Origin: an uncultured Neokomagataea sp.
Lineage (GTDB): Bacteria > Pseudomonadota > Alphaproteobacteria > Acetobacterales > Acetobacteraceae
Direction of reading: 5' to 3'
Length of the DNA stretch: 64,000 nt
Assembly: GCF_946476835.1 (NCBI RefSeq)
Contig: NZ_CAMKWA010000003.1
Span: 62,001 to 126,000, forward strand
Under the pieces are notes generated by a model. It did not search any database and was not told the DNA's origin. It saw only the letters and a program-made list of their open reading frames with translations. This document shows positions 62,647 through 64,000 of the stretch, in pieces. The translations under genes were made by a program, and so were the position numbers. Positions within the stretch are counted from its first letter, which is position 1. Each line of letters begins with the position of its first letter.

Positions 62647-63111
62647 TTATGGTGCGGAAACGCGTTTCCAGATTTGGCTACGACCGAACATAGGCATGCC
62701 GACATAACCACGGACTTCGAGCATTTTGTCGTGAAAAAGCTGCATATGGCAATGATAGCTCTGGCCGTTGGCGGGGTCGATGATGGAACCGCCTTCCCAT
62801 GTGTTTTTAACAGCTTTCATATCGGACAAAATAGGAAGGCCGACGAAAGGGGCATTATGCAGGGTGCCTTTGCAGTTGCCACATGTATCACCTCCGGCAG
62901 GGACGAGTTTTTTAACGATTTTCCCTGAGAGGCTGCCGTCAGCATTTTTATAGATTTGGATGATGGCTTTAGGAGTATTGGTATGCTCATCAACAGACTG
63001 CCAAAACCCCACGGGGGAGCCCTCATCGGCAGCATATGCTGGTGCCAGGAAAACAGTGGCGCAGCAGAGAGCGAGCGCAGCGCATGAATGGGTGAAGACG
63101 CGCTTCAGCAT
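62647..63111 (-). CDS. DUF2147 family exported protein
   Basis: A 154-residue secreted protein. The signal peptide is residues 1-28 (ending APAYA). The mature domain matches DUF2147: GFWQSVDEHTNTPKAIIQIYKN, DGSLSGKIVKKLVP, a CGNC pair, LPILSDMKAVKNTWEGGSIIDPANGQSYHCHMQL and VRGYVGMPMFGRSQIWKR. The CxxC-like cysteines could bind metal or form a disulfide. Biochemical role unknown. Confidence 0.92.
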   Translation of the reverse strand: MLKRVFTHSCAALALCCATVFLAPAYAADEGSPVGFWQSVDEHTNTPKAIIQIYKNADGSLSGKIVKKLVPAGGDTCGNCKGTLHNAPFVGLPILSDMKAVKNTWEGGSIIDPANGQSYHCHMQLFHDKMLEVRGYVGMPMFGRSQIWKRVSAP

Positions 63112-63192
63112 GAGATGAGTATCCTCTCAAGGGTTGCCGATAGGCGTATAGCGATAGAGCGGAATAGGGTTCCTGACAAAGATTAAATGGGG

Positions 63193-63230
63193 ACTGTGCT
63201 TCTTTGAAATATGACACAGTTTGAAAGAAG
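63193..63230. promoter_or_regulatory. Interleaved inverted repeats upstream of tsaE
   Basis: CTTCTTTGAAA (63199-63209) and TTTGAAAGAAG (63220-63230) are inverted with one mismatch. ACTGTG (63193-63198) and CACAGT (63215-63220) form a second repeat interleaved with it. They lie between the divergent DUF2147 and tsaE genes and may mark a regulator site. Confidence 0.4.
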
Positions 63231-63270
63231 GTCCTTGCCGTAAAGTATGTGGAGGCGGCACAAGTAGAAT

Positions 63271-63720
63271 ATGCGCTTATTTCTTAAAAATCAGTCAGAG
63301 ACGGAAGCTTTGGGTGTTTCTTTGGCCGCTTTGTGTGTGCCGGGGGATTGCATTGCTTTGAATGGGTCCTACGGCATGGGCAAAAGTACATTTGCTCGGG
63401 CGTTTCTCCGTGCGTTGACGGGAGATCCCTCGTTGGATGTGCCGAGCCCGAGTTTTCCCATTTTGCTGACGTATGACACGCCGCGTGGCCCGGTGTTTCA
63501 CTATGATTTATGGCGTTTGGAAGGGCCTGATGCGTTGGATGAACTCGATTGGGACGCCGCATGTGAAGGTATTATGCTGGTGGAATGGCCGGAGCGGGCT
63601 GAAGATATGTTGCCGGATGGCGTGCTTCATCTGACGTTGGAGCAAGGGGCGGCGGATGATGAGCGTGAGGTGTCTCTTGTTGGGTGGCCTGATGCGCGTT
63701 TGATGGGGGTGGGGGTTTAA
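63271..63720 (+). CDS. tsaE: tRNA threonylcarbamoyladenosine biosynthesis ATPase TsaE
   Basis: A 149-residue P-loop ATPase assisting TsaB-TsaD in tRNA t6A37 formation. Walker A is LNGSYGMGKSTFARAFLRAL near residue 32 (the usual GDLGAGKT is here GSYGMGKS). SPSFPILLTYDTP and VFHYDLWRLEGPDALDELDWD, EGIMLVEWPERAEDMLP are the expected family motifs. The partner tsaD is 23 kb away. Followed after 5 bp by the addB start. Confidence 0.95.
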   Translation: MRLFLKNQSETEALGVSLAALCVPGDCIALNGSYGMGKSTFARAFLRALTGDPSLDVPSPSFPILLTYDTPRGPVFHYDLWRLEGPDALDELDWDAACEGIMLVEWPERAEDMLPDGVLHLTLEQGAADDEREVSLVGWPDARLMGVGV

Positions 63721-63725
63721 GTATC

Positions 63726-64000
63726 GTGACAATTGTGAGTGTGGCGCCGGGATTACCCTTTTTGGATCGTGTTGTGCGGGAGTGGCTCGCGCAGGATGTT
63801 GGCGGTTTAAGGGGGGGGCACCACGCTCAGTCAAGGTGTGGTCAGGTAGGATATGATCAGCTGGGGCATAGCGTGGCAGGAGATGCTGGGCCGGGGTTGA
63901 TTCTCGTGCCAAGCCGCCGTGCGGGGCGTGCACTCATGGAAGCGTTTTTGCGGGTTTTGGATGGTCAGGCCGCGTTATTGCCACGCGTTGTGGCGATGAA
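63726..64000 (+). CDS. addB: Double-strand break repair protein AddB, N-terminal part (runs off window)
   Basis: The frame from GTG 63726 is open to the last base. The start VSVAPGLPFLDRVVREWLA and the later LILVPSRRAGRALMEAFLRVL, AALLPRVVAM match the N-terminus of AddB (xxPTRRACRALxEAFL), the nuclease-helicase partner of AddA in recombination repair. Only about 91 residues are visible, with a less conserved loop between those blocks. In many alphaproteobacteria two cell-wall recycling genes (amgK, murU) lie between tsaE and addB; they are absent here. Confidence 0.8.
   Translation, partial: MTIVSVAPGLPFLDRVVREWLAQDVGGLRGGHHAQSRCGQVGYDQLGHSVAGDAGPGLILVPSRRAGRALMEAFLRVLDGQAALLPRVVAM

Noticed and set aside
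63193-63230. RNA pseudoknot from the interleaved repeats upstream of tsaE
   Set aside because: The stems abut with no loop to cross the grooves, so the fold is sterically implausible.

Overview
The window looks like chromosomal DNA of an acetic acid bacterium (Acetobacteraceae, Alphaproteobacteria). The clues are several TonB-dependent receptors, an alphaproteobacterial PmtA, TimA and CoxF-type small protein, a CIRCE-controlled groESL, DUF4169 and DUF3147 proteins, heme O synthase beside a cytochrome oxidase subunit I homologue, and a decayed IS5-family transposase of a type common in this group. The genus cannot be fixed from the sequence alone; Acetobacter, Gluconobacter or Neokomagataea relatives fit best. 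GC content is intermediate by eye (not counted). Most of the window is core genome with short gaps and many 4-bp ATGA overlaps. No rRNA, tRNA, CRISPR, prophage or integrative element was seen.

Layout. 1-5.4 kb: two convergent TonB-dependent receptor genes (the first cut by the window edge). 5.4-11.6 kb: two small cytoplasmic proteins, uvrB, an aldose epimerase, an iron-type alcohol dehydrogenase with an FNR-like site upstream, and greB. 11.6-12.1 kb: a frameshifted IS5-family transposase remnant. 12.3-16.8 kb: gshB, a small membrane protein, pmtA, and a tight operon of a degenerate oxidase subunit I homologue, ctaB and a 42-residue CoxF/COA3-like protein. 16.8-23.5 kb (minus): Tim44-like protein, pmbA, M16 peptidase, thrC, a secreted Yellow/MRJP-like protein and an unknown 107-residue protein. 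23.6-34.7 kb: TPR/glycosyltransferase-like protein, murJ-mutS-glnD (minus), glutathione peroxidase and a nucleoside transporter. 35-41.8 kb: a DapA-like aldolase, a Nudix enzyme, a TylF-like methyltransferase, tsaD-rlmJ-gpsA, and hemC-hemD divergent from tsaD. 41.8-50.4 kb: secB, timA, mltA, an orphan DNA methyltransferase, then a TonB receptor plus a tri-heme peroxidase lying before the Smr-domain gene. 50.5-57.4 kb: hemF and a Tat-exported binding protein, mtnP (a perfect FNR-type box lies between hemF and mtnP), an SDR, DUF4169, groESL and DUF3147. 57.4-64 kb: an AT-rich gap, a secreted orphan, dadA, ferredoxin-NADP reductase, a family 4 glycosyltransferase, DUF2147, tsaE and the start of addB.

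Functional themes are heme and respiration (hemC, hemD, hemF, ctaB, degenerate CtaD, CoxF-like, tri-heme peroxidase), iron uptake (three TonB receptors), redox defence (gshB, glutathione peroxidase, ferredoxin-NADP reductase), and DNA repair (uvrB, mutS, addB). The most unusual locus is the CtaD homologue at 14435-15640. It keeps the two histidines expected to hold the low-spin heme but has lost every ligand of the oxygen-reducing heme-copper centre, and it is still translationally coupled to heme O synthase.
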